Positions 1 through 7,871 of a DNA stretch of 64,000 bases are shown one piece after another (positions within the stretch are counted from its first letter, which is position 1; every line of letters starts with the position of its first letter). The DNA is from GWE2-40-63 sp050179685 (GTDB lineage Bacteria > Bacteroidota > Bacteroidia > Bacteroidales > SZUA-534). The notes below the pieces were generated by a model that saw only the letters and a list, made by a program, of their open reading frames with translations, was not told the origin of the DNA and made no database searches. The DNA is taken from the NCBI GenBank assembly GCA_050179685.1, contig JBFXEW010000010.1, positions 1-64,000 on the forward strand. The letters are read 5' to 3'. A program made the translations under genes and the position numbers.

Positions 1-677
1 GTACTGCTTAAAAGGGAGTAATATCCTTTGCTGCTCTTGTCTCCCGTTGAAATTAAGGTTAATAAGGGGTTTATCAACCTGTTTAAATATCCATTGTCAG
101 TATTTTTTTCTTTTGGAATATCAACCTTTTTCTCACCATATAGATTCACGACAATTAACATATCACCATTTTTTCGGAGTACATGTTCAATAGGAATTGG
201 ATTCAGAACGCCACCATCAACAAGAATGGTATCAGTGTATTTTACAGGCGTAAAAATTGCAGGAATTGCAACGGATGCCCGGGCAGCTTTGTAAAAGCTT
301 CCATGTGTAAAAACCACTTCTTTTTCTGTTATTATATCTGTGGCAACAGCAGCAAAGGGGATGGGCATATCTTCAATATTCATATCGGGGATAAAAGTCT
401 TCATTTTATCAAAAACCCGCTCACCCTTTAATAAGCCATTAGTCGCCAGCGTAAAATCCATAAAGCCCCAGACATCTCTTTTGTTAAATGAGCTAACCCA
501 ATCGGTATATTCCTGTATTTTTCCCATAGCATAAAGGCCTCCAATAACAGAACCGATTGAAGAACCTGAAACTGAAGATATTTGAAAACCATGCTTTTCC
601 AATTCGTTAATAACCCCGATATGGGCAAGCCCCCTTGAGCCCCCGCTTGATAGTACTAATGCCACATTCTGTTTCAT
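1..677 (-). CDS. Patatin-like phospholipase (3' end beyond left edge)
   Basis: Predicted serine lipase of the patatin family, which cleaves acyl groups from membrane lipids with a Ser-Asp dyad. The 225 visible residues are the N-terminal catalytic part. They hold the glycine-rich oxyanion motif SSGGSRGLAHIG (residues 10-21), the nucleophile elbow GSSIG with Ser40, and the catalytic Asp154 in VDGGVLNP. No signal peptide is visible, so it looks cytoplasmic. The reading frame is still open at base 1, so the C-terminus lies outside the window. The start ATG lies only 3 bases after the stop of the upstream acyltransferase gene, which suggests co-transcription as the last known gene of a lipid-related block. 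The family call is secure; the substrate is unknown. Confidence 0.9.
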   Translation of the reverse strand, partial: MKQNVALVLSSGGSRGLAHIGVINELEKHGFQISSVSGSSIGSVIGGLYAMGKIQEYTDWVSSFNKRDVWGFMDFTLATNGLLKGERVFDKMKTFIPDMNIEDMPIPFAAVATDIITEKEVVFTHGSFYKAARASVAIPAIFTPVKYTDTILVDGGVLNPIPIEHVLRKNGDMLIVVNLYGEKKVDIPKEKNTDNGYLNRLINPLLTLISTGDKSSKGYYSLLSS

Positions 678-680
678 ATT

Positions 681-1229
681 TTATACTTTTAGCTCAGGTG
701 AAAAATTTTCAGGATATTTTGCGGTAACATCAGCATACAATTGAGCAATCTCTTTTCTTACTATACTAATATCTGTTGGGTTATAAATCACTTTTTTAAT
801 CCCGATTTCTTTCTTCTTATAATCAATGTATCCAACAACAATAGGAACAGTTGCTCGTACAGCCATATAGTAATACCCTTTTTTCCATCGTATTGTTTTT
901 GCCAATTGCCCTTCCGGAGACAACACGATATGAAGTTCGTTGCTAATATTAATTAATTCAACAACATAATCAATGTACTCCTTGGTTTTACTCACGGGAA
1001 TTGAACCATAAATCTTAAAGAAATAGTTTAATGGAAATTTGAAAAATTCTTTTTTTGATAAAAATTTGTAATTTATACCTAACTGCATCAAATATATTTT
1101 TCCATAAAAACCATCCCAGTAGCTAGTGTGTGGAGCAAATATTATTATAGATTTTTTTATGTTTGGAAACTCACTTTTTATTTTCCACCCTAGCAGGTTA
1201 ACTAAAATATATCTGGAAATTTTTGTCAT
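681..1229 (-). CDS. PlsC-like lysophospholipid acyltransferase
   Basis: Predicted glycerolipid acyltransferase that transfers an acyl group to a lyso-lipid at the inner face of the membrane. The HX4D catalytic motif is seen as His34-Asp39 (HTSYWD), followed by the PEG-type acceptor motif at residues 105-107 (SPEGQLAKT) and a downstream WKKGYYYMA stretch. At 182 aa it is shorter than typical PlsC (about 240 aa) and resembles the compact acyltransferases often found in Bacteroidota. It sits 27 bases after the reductase gene and 3 bases before the patatin gene, on the same strand, so an operon is likely. A lyso-lipid acceptor other than lysophosphatidate (for example an ornithine or amino lipid) is equally possible. 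Confidence 0.82.
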   Translation of the reverse strand: MTKISRYILVNLLGWKIKSEFPNIKKSIIIFAPHTSYWDGFYGKIYLMQLGINYKFLSKKEFFKFPLNYFFKIYGSIPVSKTKEYIDYVVELINISNELHIVLSPEGQLAKTIRWKKGYYYMAVRATVPIVVGYIDYKKKEIGIKKVIYNPTDISIVRKEIAQLYADVTAKYPENFSPELKV

Positions 1230-1256
1230 ATAAGAGTACTAACTTGTTTAAAAATT

Positions 1257-2081
1257 TTAAAAGGGAGAATTGGGTTCTTTTGCCATTACATGAATTATTA
1301 ACCGGTCGGTTAATCCCGGAAAATTCTTATATAACCAAACGGTTAGTTTTCCCTGTAGCGTTAATGTCAAATCTCTCTTTCGGTTTAAGGTTGCATTCAC
1401 AATAATTTCCGCGACTTCTTTCGAAGACATCATTTTATTTTCATTTCTTGGCGTTTCAATTTGTGGTACTCCGAGTTTGTTTAAAGCAGCTTTTCTTATG
1501 TTGGATGATGTAAAACCCGGGTGAACGACCAAAACATTCAATCCTTTCTTGATATTTTCAAGTCGTAAGGTGTTAAAAAAGCCATCTAATGCATATTTTG
1601 ATGCGCAGTAGCCGGTTCTTCCGGGCAAGGGTGTTAGCCCCGAAATGGATGAAATGCCAATTATAGTTCCTTTTTGTTCAAGCAAATAGGGTAAAGCAAA
1701 CTTTGTGCAGTAAACAGCTCCATAAAAATTTGTATCCATTAATTCTTTAATAACATTCAAATCTAAGTCCTCAAAACTTGCTCTCATTGAAATACCCGCA
1801 TTGTTGACAAGTACATCTATTTTTTTATATTTTTCAATGGTTTTAGTAATTAACATTTTGCAGTCTTCAATATTACTAACATCCGTTTTTACAGACATTG
1901 CATCGCCCCCCTGCATTTTTATTTCTTCTTCTGTTTTTTTTAACTCATTCTCCCGTCTGGCTGCAAGAACAACACTTGCTCCGTTATTAGCAAATTCTAA
2001 AGCACATGCTTTTCCTATTCCGGAAGATGCTCCGGTTATGATAACAACTTTACCGTTGAATGTATGTAAGTTACTTGCCAT
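1257..2081 (-). CDS. Short-chain dehydrogenase/reductase (possible 3-ketosphinganine-reductase type)
   Basis: NAD(P)-dependent oxidoreductase of the classical SDR family. Seen: cofactor motif TGASSGIG (residues 16-23), the structural NNAG motif, a catalytic Ser in GISSISG and the YxxxK pair in YCASK (about residues 156-160). The C-terminal 35 residues form an extension (WLYKNFPGLTDRLI and on) beyond the Rossmann core, like SDRs that act on membrane lipids. I chose the ATG at 2081, giving 274 aa; an in-frame start at 2105 would overlap the upstream gene by 22 bases, whereas 2081 begins 2 bases after its stop. The tight packing with acyltransferase genes points to reduction of a 3-keto lipid intermediate, which is inference. 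Other SDR substrates cannot be excluded. Confidence 0.85.
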   Translation of the reverse strand: MASNLHTFNGKVVIITGASSGIGKACALEFANNGASVVLAARRENELKKTEEEIKMQGGDAMSVKTDVSNIEDCKMLITKTIEKYKKIDVLVNNAGISMRASFEDLDLNVIKELMDTNFYGAVYCTKFALPYLLEQKGTIIGISSISGLTPLPGRTGYCASKYALDGFFNTLRLENIKKGLNVLVVHPGFTSSNIRKAALNKLGVPQIETPRNENKMMSSKEVAEIIVNATLNRKRDLTLTLQGKLTVWLYKNFPGLTDRLIIHVMAKEPNSPF

Positions 2082-2083
2082 GT

Positions 2084-3205
2084 TTACAATTGTTTGATAT
2101 AGCACCTGGTTTGTTTATGCAATCTGTATTCAAACTTTTTCCACAGGTTATTAATTTTTATATTATTTTCCAATTCACGTGTTGCCTCAAAGTTGGTAAT
2201 TCCATTTTTAATGTAAGCACTCATAATATCAGTAAAAATAATTCCATTAACACCCTTGTTTTGATAGTCCATTTTTACAGCAATTAGTAATGCTTCAACT
2301 GTATTGTTTTTCTTTAAAGCATTCATAATATGGATAAAACCAAAGGGGAACAGTTTGCCTTTTGCTTTTTGCTGCGCTTTGGCAAGAGATGGCATGGTAA
2401 TTCCGAACGCAACTACTTCATTTGTTGAGTTCAAAACAATTGATATGTATTCAGGCCTGAGAAATAAGGCAAACTGCTTTTTAAGAGCCATAATTTGCTT
2501 TTTTGACAATTGCGAAAATGCATAAAGCTCTTTGTATTCCTCATTTATGAGTTTGAATATATCATCAGCATATTTTAGAATATCCTTTTTGTTTTTAAGC
2601 AAAGCACTATGGAGCTTGTATCGTTTTTTAATTAATTCCGTACTTATTTTAAATTTTTCGGGTACATACCTGGGAACTTTGACATAATATTCAACCCAAT
2701 CTACGTCCTTTTTATACCCCAATTCTTCAATTAATTTTGAATAGTACGGAAAATTGTAATGAGCAAAAGATGTAGGCATTTCATCAAATCCTTCAATTAG
2801 AATTCCTGAAGCATCAAAAGAAGAGAATCCGAGAGGGCCATGCAGGTATTCCATATTTTGACTTATTGCCCACTTGCTAACTTCTTCCAACAATAGCGTT
2901 AGTACCTTTTTATCATTAACAAAGTCCAGCCAACCAAACCTTGCAAATTTTATGTTGTGATTTTCGTTGTACCTGTTATTTATAATTCCGGCAATTCTTC
3001 CAACTATTTCCCCGTTGTTATATGCTAACCAATATTTTGCCCTGCAAAACTCAAAAGCAGGGTTTTTATCAAAGGATAATGTGAATAGCTCATTTGAATG
3101 TATTGCAGGAACATATAACTTATTACCAGCGTACAATTTATCAGGGAACCTGATGAATTCTTTTAGCTCTTTCTTTGTTGATATTGCTTTGATTATTAAT
3201 CCCAT
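2084..3205 (-). CDS. GNAT/YghO-like N-acyltransferase family protein
   Basis: A 373-aa protein of the large GNAT-fold family related to E. coli YghO. Recognisable features are the N-terminal segment with KELKEFIRFPDKLY, the WLAYNNGEIVGRIAGIINN strand-turn that forms the acyl-CoA-binding core start, the HGPLGFSSFDASGILIEGF segment and the C-terminal IAVKMDYQNKGVNGIIF stretch typical of acyl-CoA binding. From memory, bacterial ceramide synthase (bCerS) is related to this family, so an amide-forming acyl transfer onto a long-chain base is a reasonable hypothesis; it is not proven by sequence. It lies directly upstream of the reductase gene and about 240 bases downstream of the LolA-like gene. 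No signal peptide or clear membrane segment is visible. Confidence 0.72.
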   Translation of the reverse strand: MGLIIKAISTKKELKEFIRFPDKLYAGNKLYVPAIHSNELFTLSFDKNPAFEFCRAKYWLAYNNGEIVGRIAGIINNRYNENHNIKFARFGWLDFVNDKKVLTLLLEEVSKWAISQNMEYLHGPLGFSSFDASGILIEGFDEMPTSFAHYNFPYYSKLIEELGYKKDVDWVEYYVKVPRYVPEKFKISTELIKKRYKLHSALLKNKKDILKYADDIFKLINEEYKELYAFSQLSKKQIMALKKQFALFLRPEYISIVLNSTNEVVAFGITMPSLAKAQQKAKGKLFPFGFIHIMNALKKNNTVEALLIAVKMDYQNKGVNGIIFTDIMSAYIKNGITNFEATRELENNIKINNLWKKFEYRLHKQTRCYIKQL

Positions 3206-3300
3206 TTCGTCAATTTCATTAATCTAATATCATTTTATAGTAAGGGTGCATTAAAAAATCATTCAACAGGTTTTAAAAGTGATATGCTTCTCTTAATAAT

Positions 3301-3364
3301 AAACCTACCTATGGATAGCGGTGAAATGACTCAATGTTATTTACCACATCGGTAAGGTAGGTTT
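3301..3364. other. Long interrupted stem-loop in intergenic space
   Basis: A perfect 10-bp inverted repeat (AAACCTACCT at 3301-3310, AGGTAGGTTT at 3355-3364) encloses 44 bases in which GGTGAAAT and ATTTACC can form a second inner stem with one bulged base. It lies between the LolA-like gene and the GNAT gene, both read on the minus strand. There is no clean T-run, so an mRNA-processing or attenuating structure is as likely as a terminator. Confidence 0.5.
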
Positions 3365-3448
3365 TACAACATTCGACAATAAATTAGTTTCAAGATTATT
3401 TATCATCGAGAATTCGTCTTTTTTTAATGCATGTTCAATATTATTGTT

Positions 3449-4186
3449 TTACTGTTTTAATTTCCTAACTGTAAAATCATCGTCTGTTAAACCTGTGTCG
3501 TATTTTACATCGGACATTTGCATTTTGGTTTTGTGATTTTTCTTTAAGTCGGTCATTTCAATTTCAGCTGCATTCCAATAGTTGCCAATCTTTTTGAAAG
3601 TGTATCTGGCTTCTTTTACTTTTGTATTGCCTTTGTCGTAATACTCCATTAATTCAGGATAAGAATCTGTTTTATTTATCTGAACCATTACTTTTGAATA
3701 ATCCGATTTCTCACTGACAGGCGTTAATTCCAATACATATACATTGCCTTCAGTTTTTACGAATTTTGGCGTGTACTTTACCGAGAATAGCACAGATTCC
3801 ATATCGTCATAAGAAAAATCAGTACCTGCAAAGTTTTGATTTTTTGCGCTGGTGGCAATGCGTCTTTCTTTTCCAAAAGCAGGTAAATACAAATACATCA
3901 CATCGTTTGGTAACGATAAAACGGATATACCTGCCTGGGATGCTGGTGAGGTGAAACGAAACATGCGTTTATCGTTGCCTTTCTGTTGGATGGTTGCTTC
4001 CCTGATTTCCTCTTTCCCGTTTTTGTCGATAAGAATAATTTTATTATTCCCTGTCATGTCTTTGGGCGAGTACATCACATCGTCCATTTTTTTTAGAATG
4101 GCACTTGCGTCTTGCGCATTTGCAGAAAATATGCTTCCTGCTACGATTAAAGCGGTTAAAACCACTGTTTGAAATCTTGATTTCAT
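3449..4186 (-). CDS. Outer-membrane lipoprotein-sorting (LolA-like) protein
   Basis: Periplasmic protein of the LolA/COG2834 fold, which shields acyl chains while carrying lipidated cargo from the inner to the outer membrane. The 245-aa sequence starts with a clear Sec signal peptide ending near SANAQ (residue about 25), followed by the family pattern GNNKIILIDKNGKEE, MYLYLPAFGKERRI and the conserved SDYSKVMVQINK segment. Proteins of this type are commonly encoded beside MMPL/RND exporters, and here the exporter gene ends 18 bases upstream. The likely joint role is export of a lipid or lipidated product. The protein is not the housekeeping LolA by context; the cargo is unknown. Confidence 0.85.
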   Translation of the reverse strand: MKSRFQTVVLTALIVAGSIFSANAQDASAILKKMDDVMYSPKDMTGNNKIILIDKNGKEEIREATIQQKGNDKRMFRFTSPASQAGISVLSLPNDVMYLYLPAFGKERRIATSAKNQNFAGTDFSYDDMESVLFSVKYTPKFVKTEGNVYVLELTPVSEKSDYSKVMVQINKTDSYPELMEYYDKGNTKVKEARYTFKKIGNYWNAAEIEMTDLKKNHKTKMQMSDVKYDTGLTDDDFTVRKLKQ

Positions 4187-4204
4187 ACTATTTATTTTTA
4201 ATTG

Positions 4205-6466
4205 TTAGTGATTGTTTGCTACTATTTTACGTTTTCTGTTTGCCAATATAAGAATAGCAGGCAGCAGTGATAGCGCACTAAACCCGGAACCAATCATGCT
4301 AATGCCAATCAGTAGTCCAAAATTTTGTAAGGGTACGATTTGTGAAAACAGGAGCACTAAAAATCCTGCTAAAACCGATGTCACATTAATGATTATTGCC
4401 TTGCCGCTCAATAAAATAACGCTTTCGATTGCTTTTTCTGCATCTCCGTTTTCCAGCAGATGATTATTAAATCCGGTGATGATATGGATGGAATAATCAA
4501 TTCCTATACCCAAAGCAATACTGCCTACCAGTACAGTTGCTATATCGAGCGGGATTCCGGTTATTCCCATGATTCCTAACAGGACAATAATTGTTGCAAC
4601 CACGGGAATTGCGGCAAAAACCCCTTTGGAAACAGACCTCAAAATCGCGCTTACGATAAATATAACCAGTGCAATAGCGATTAATAAACTGTTGCGCTGG
4701 CTGGTTAACAAGCTGCTGTTGAGCTTATCGTAAACGGATGGCATTCCTGTAAGCTCTATTTGGCAATATTCATTTTGGTTTTCTTCAATAAAACGGTTCA
4801 TCTTTTTAGTAAATGCTTCAATGTCTTTCGTATCCACTGAGGCAAATTTTGATTGAATGACGCCTTTGGTAAGGTCGTCATTAACCAGTTGCGGCATCAC
4901 ATCCTGACCATCGAGCAGGAACCATAATTGCTCAATTTTTGCCTTGTCATCGGGTATTCTTTTCCCTTCGCCCATGGCATCGTTCATTTGCTCTATCAGG
5001 TCGGCAACCGATTGGGTTACGTCAATACTGGGGTCTTCTTTCATGAAACGTTGCGTTTCAATCATCTTTTGCAGAACTTCCGGACTTTGCATATCGCCCT
5101 CAAAAACAACGAATATGGGTAGCGAACCTCCAAATTTCTTTTGCATCACCTCTTCTGCCACCCTGGTAGGATTATCTTTTTTAAAATAATCCGCCATGTT
5201 TACACTGGTTTCAATTTGAAAAATCCCGATAACACTTACCAAAAGAATGAATGCCCATGCAGTAATTGTATATTTAGGATGCTTAAAAAGGGTTTGCGTT
5301 AGCGGTATTAATATCTTATGGGTTAAGAGCGTTTTCTTTTCCGTATCTTCAACAGTTTTTTTCTTTCGGTACATTGAAAAAGCTGAAATCAGGGCCGGCA
5401 CAAAGAATATGGACAACAACAAAGCGATGATTGTACCGACTGCCGTGAATATCCCAAAGTCCTTAATCATTGTAAGGTATGCGCCAAAAACAAACGAAAC
5501 AAAACCTATTGCAGTGGTAACGGCTGCCAATATGACCGGAATGGTAATATACGCCATCGCCTTGATTAATGCTTGTTTTTTGTCCTGAATGGCCATGTGG
5601 TTAATACTGTTCAGCACATGAATGGTATAGGCACTGCCCACCGCAAGCAGTACAACCGGTATGATATTGGATATAATGGTAAGCTCATAGCCTGCAACAG
5701 ACATGATTCCCAAAGTCCAGACTACAGAAATCCCGGCGGTCAGCAATGGCAATAATACGCCGCGAAACGATTGAAAACTAATCAAAAGAATAATTGCTAT
5801 AACAAGAAAAACAAAAGGTATCAACCAAATAATATCAGATATTATTAAATCGTTAATATCGTTCATCATCAAAGGCAGGCCGCCGAAATAAAGAGTTTCG
5901 GGCAAATTCAGGTTTTCAACCTTACGCTTAATCTCCTTTGCAACAGCTTGTTTATCTGCATCGGGCAGAAGCGTAAAAATGATTGCAGTAGCGGTGCCGT
6001 CGTCGGAAACAATTACCCCTTTGTACATCTCTTTTGAGAAGGTATAATTTTTAAGACTATCTAAATCTGATTGCTTAACCGGCAGATTGTATTCATCAAC
6101 CAGTTTTCCTATTTCAATTCCCCATTCAGAACTTTTGATATCCAGTATATTGGTCAAACTCGTCACCGTTGAAACCCCATCAGTATATCTCAGGCTGTCG
6201 GTAATTTGTTTAATATGCTGTAATATTTCAGTTTTAAAAACATTGTCAGATTCCAACACAATCATCCCCATGTCGTTCCCGCCAAATTGAGTTCCAATTT
6301 CTTTATATAATGACGCAGCAGGGTCGTCATCGGGCAAAGAAGTCAGAATATCAGAGTTGATAGTTAAAAACTTAGTTTGATAACCAAAAAAAATGGTTAA
6401 AGCCAAAACACTTGCAACGATTATCCATTTCAATTTTATGATAATCCGAGATAATTTTTCCATCAT
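4205..6466 (-). CDS. RND/MMPL-family membrane exporter
   Basis: A 753-aa inner-membrane transporter of the MMPL branch (COG1033) of the RND superfamily, energised by the proton gradient and typically moving hydrophobic substrates. It shows the internal duplication of the family: one TM helix near residues 13-33, a periplasmic domain, a five- to six-helix bundle around 210-370, a second leading helix near 400, a second periplasmic domain, and a second helix bundle around 590-745. The motif GSIALGIGIDYSIHII in the second bundle carries the conserved Gly/Asp residues. Start at 6466 (a second ATG follows directly at 6463). It is followed at once by the LolA-like gene and preceded by a TetR gene 57 bases away, suggesting regulated lipid export of the HpnN type. 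Confidence 0.9.
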   Translation of the reverse strand: MMEKLSRIIIKLKWIIVASVLALTIFFGYQTKFLTINSDILTSLPDDDPAASLYKEIGTQFGGNDMGMIVLESDNVFKTEILQHIKQITDSLRYTDGVSTVTSLTNILDIKSSEWGIEIGKLVDEYNLPVKQSDLDSLKNYTFSKEMYKGVIVSDDGTATAIIFTLLPDADKQAVAKEIKRKVENLNLPETLYFGGLPLMMNDINDLIISDIIWLIPFVFLVIAIILLISFQSFRGVLLPLLTAGISVVWTLGIMSVAGYELTIISNIIPVVLLAVGSAYTIHVLNSINHMAIQDKKQALIKAMAYITIPVILAAVTTAIGFVSFVFGAYLTMIKDFGIFTAVGTIIALLLSIFFVPALISAFSMYRKKKTVEDTEKKTLLTHKILIPLTQTLFKHPKYTITAWAFILLVSVIGIFQIETSVNMADYFKKDNPTRVAEEVMQKKFGGSLPIFVVFEGDMQSPEVLQKMIETQRFMKEDPSIDVTQSVADLIEQMNDAMGEGKRIPDDKAKIEQLWFLLDGQDVMPQLVNDDLTKGVIQSKFASVDTKDIEAFTKKMNRFIEENQNEYCQIELTGMPSVYDKLNSSLLTSQRNSLLIAIALVIFIVSAILRSVSKGVFAAIPVVATIIVLLGIMGITGIPLDIATVLVGSIALGIGIDYSIHIITGFNNHLLENGDAEKAIESVILLSGKAIIINVTSVLAGFLVLLFSQIVPLQNFGLLIGISMIGSGFSALSLLPAILILANRKRKIVANNH

Positions 6467-6523
6467 TATTTTTTAGTTTGTTTGTACTGTATTCGTTTTC
6501 TAGTCATTTTTAAAGCAAAAAAA

Positions 6524-7105
6524 TTATTTTGATATTCCTTTTACTAAAACTCCAATCAAATCATCAAAATGAGGTGAATATCTGGTGTATTTATTTTGTA
6601 AAAAGAAAGGAATTTCTAACCCCTTTAAAACCATAATTATCATTTCAAGCAGCACTTCAATATTTCCACTTTTATTAAAAGCTCCTTCATCAATTCCTTG
6701 TTCCAATATATTTCTTAAATTAACCAGTTCCCATTTATCTAATTCACTTCTTAAATCATCAATAAATATATAATGTTCGTAAAAGTCAGCTTTTAAGGTT
6801 TCGTGGTAATTGGCTGCATTATTTAATAGTTCCATGCGCAGCAAAAGATAATTTTTAATTTTATCCCCTGCATTCAATTCTGTATTATGGACAACGACAG
6901 ATAATTGATTTTTAAGAACGGTCATTTCTCTTGATACGACTTCTTTAAACAATGCCTCTTTACTTGCAAAGTGGTAATATAAAGAACCTTTGGCTTTACG
7001 TGCAGTTTTAGCAATTTCGTCCATTGAGGTTTTCTGAAATCCAAATCGACTAAATAATTTATTTGCTACACTTACAATTATATCTTTTGTTTCGTCCATT
7101 TGCAT
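6524..7105 (-). CDS. TetR/AcrR-family transcriptional regulator
   Basis: A 193-aa regulator with a TetR-type N-terminal DNA-binding domain: helix-turn-helix around residues 24-46 (FGFQKTSMDEIAKTARKAKG followed by SLYYHFASKEALF), and a divergent helical ligand-binding C-terminal domain. TetR repressors release DNA when they bind a small, often hydrophobic molecule. The start at 7105 gives the full HTH; a second ATG at 7099 would lose only two residues. The gene leads the exporter/lipid block on the same strand. A palindrome overlapping its own promoter (7115-7145) suggests autorepression that would also control the downstream genes if read-through occurs. The inducer is not predictable. Confidence 0.92.
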   Translation of the reverse strand: MQMDETKDIIVSVANKLFSRFGFQKTSMDEIAKTARKAKGSLYYHFASKEALFKEVVSREMTVLKNQLSVVVHNTELNAGDKIKNYLLLRMELLNNAANYHETLKADFYEHYIFIDDLRSELDKWELVNLRNILEQGIDEGAFNKSGNIEVLLEMIIMVLKGLEIPFFLQNKYTRYSPHFDDLIGVLVKGISK

Positions 7106-7114
7106 TTATGTACT

Positions 7115-7145
7115 TTTTGTACTAAAATTGTTTTACAGTACAAAA
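7115..7145. promoter_or_regulatory. Candidate TetR operator (31-bp palindrome)
   Basis: Perfect 9-bp arms TTTTGTACT (7115-7123) and AGTACAAAA (7137-7145) with a 13-bp AT-rich spacer, centred 25 bases upstream of the tetR start codon. The right arm overlaps the predicted -7 element, so a bound repressor would block RNA polymerase. Length and symmetry fit a TetR dimer or dimer pair. Binding itself is inferred. Confidence 0.7.
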
Positions 7146-7168
7146 GTAGAAAAATTTTATCAATCAAA
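7141..7168 (-). promoter_or_regulatory. Bacteroidota-type promoter of the tetR gene
   Basis: Read on the minus strand: TTTG (-33 element, 7168-7165) and TACTTTTG (7148-7141), a perfect TAnnTTTG -7 element, separated by 16 bases. The predicted transcript would start near 7135 and carry about a 30-base leader before the tetR ATG at 7105. Confidence 0.65.
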
Positions 7169-7199
7169 AATATTTCTTTTCTTTTTTTAATAATTTAAT

Positions 7200-7520
7200 G
7201 AATGTATCATCATATTATGTAAAGTGGTGGAAAGATTGTAGCTCTTTTACAATTCTTTGGGCAGAGCGTTGGCTTCCCGAATGGCAGGGACAGGCTGTGT
7301 GGGCTTGGGAATGTGCTACAATGTGGGTTGGGGTTTCTTTGACTGACTTTTTGCAGGGGGAAAGAAAAAATGAAGCTCCCCGCTGCAAGCAGACGGGGTA
7401 TCTACAAAAAATATTTTCTTATTATCGCCTCAAGAGGCGGGGTATTTACCCTCGCTCCCGCTTTCAGTCCCGACATAAGTCGGGATTCGACTAGAAAATT
7501 TCATTTCGCAAACTCATGAA
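7200..7520. other. Gene-free stretch with a cluster of four hairpins
   Basis: No convincing gene is present. An open frame across 7198-7494 on the plus strand has biased, low-complexity content and no domain. Within about 110 bases lie four compact palindromes: CCCCG/CGGGG (7378-7398, with an inner CTGC/GCAG), CGCCTC-AA-GAGGCG (7426-7439), GGGTA-TT-TACCC (7440-7451) and CCCGAC-ATAA-GTCGGG (7469-7484). It is more GC-rich than the flanking intergenic DNA and resembles REP-like or decayed mobile DNA. Confidence 0.5.
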
Positions 7521-7522
7521 AT

Positions 7523-7849
7523 TTAAGTCTCACGAATAAACTGAGCCATACCTAATACCTCAATTTGATTCAGGTTTTGAATGATGCTTTCGCCATATTT
7601 TAAGCGGTAGCGCTTATCCAAATCTTTAATTCGCCGGCAGGGAAATTTACTGCACACAGAACAAAGTAATTGCTCGTTGCCTTGTTTTTCGGCACAGCTT
7701 TTTATGCTGCACACTGTGCAATGGTAGGGTTTATTGCCACTTTGATTACAGCCAACACATTTATTTTTAGTGCGCTGAAACCCATAACATAAATCGCAAA
7801 TTACGCCACAGGGGGCTACGCTTGTATGATTCATAAGCACATTTTTCAT
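7523..7849 (-). CDS. DUF3795 cysteine-rich protein
   Basis: A 108-aa cytoplasmic protein of the DUF3795 family, which has no established function. The conserved cysteine pattern is complete: CGVICDLCYGF, CVGCNQ, HCTVCSIKSC and LCSVCSKFPCRRIKDLDKRYR, then the typical KYGESIIQNL and GMAQFI tail. About twelve cysteines in pairs suggest zinc or iron-sulfur binding, which is inference. The gene ends 22 bases before the stop of the next upstream membrane-protein gene region and shares its direction, so the two may be co-transcribed. Family membership is clear. Confidence 0.85.
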   Translation of the reverse strand: MKNVLMNHTSVAPCGVICDLCYGFQRTKNKCVGCNQSGNKPYHCTVCSIKSCAEKQGNEQLLCSVCSKFPCRRIKDLDKRYRLKYGESIIQNLNQIEVLGMAQFIRET

Positions 7850-7871
7850 ACAATTAAAATAAGCAATTAAA

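Noticed and set aside
428..628. 66-codon minus-strand frame
   Set aside because: It overlaps the patatin gene in another frame; the patatin motifs show the right frame.
7198..7494. 98-codon open frame on the plus strand
   Set aside because: No domain, unusual Trp/Arg-rich composition, and its second half is the hairpin cluster; it looks non-coding.
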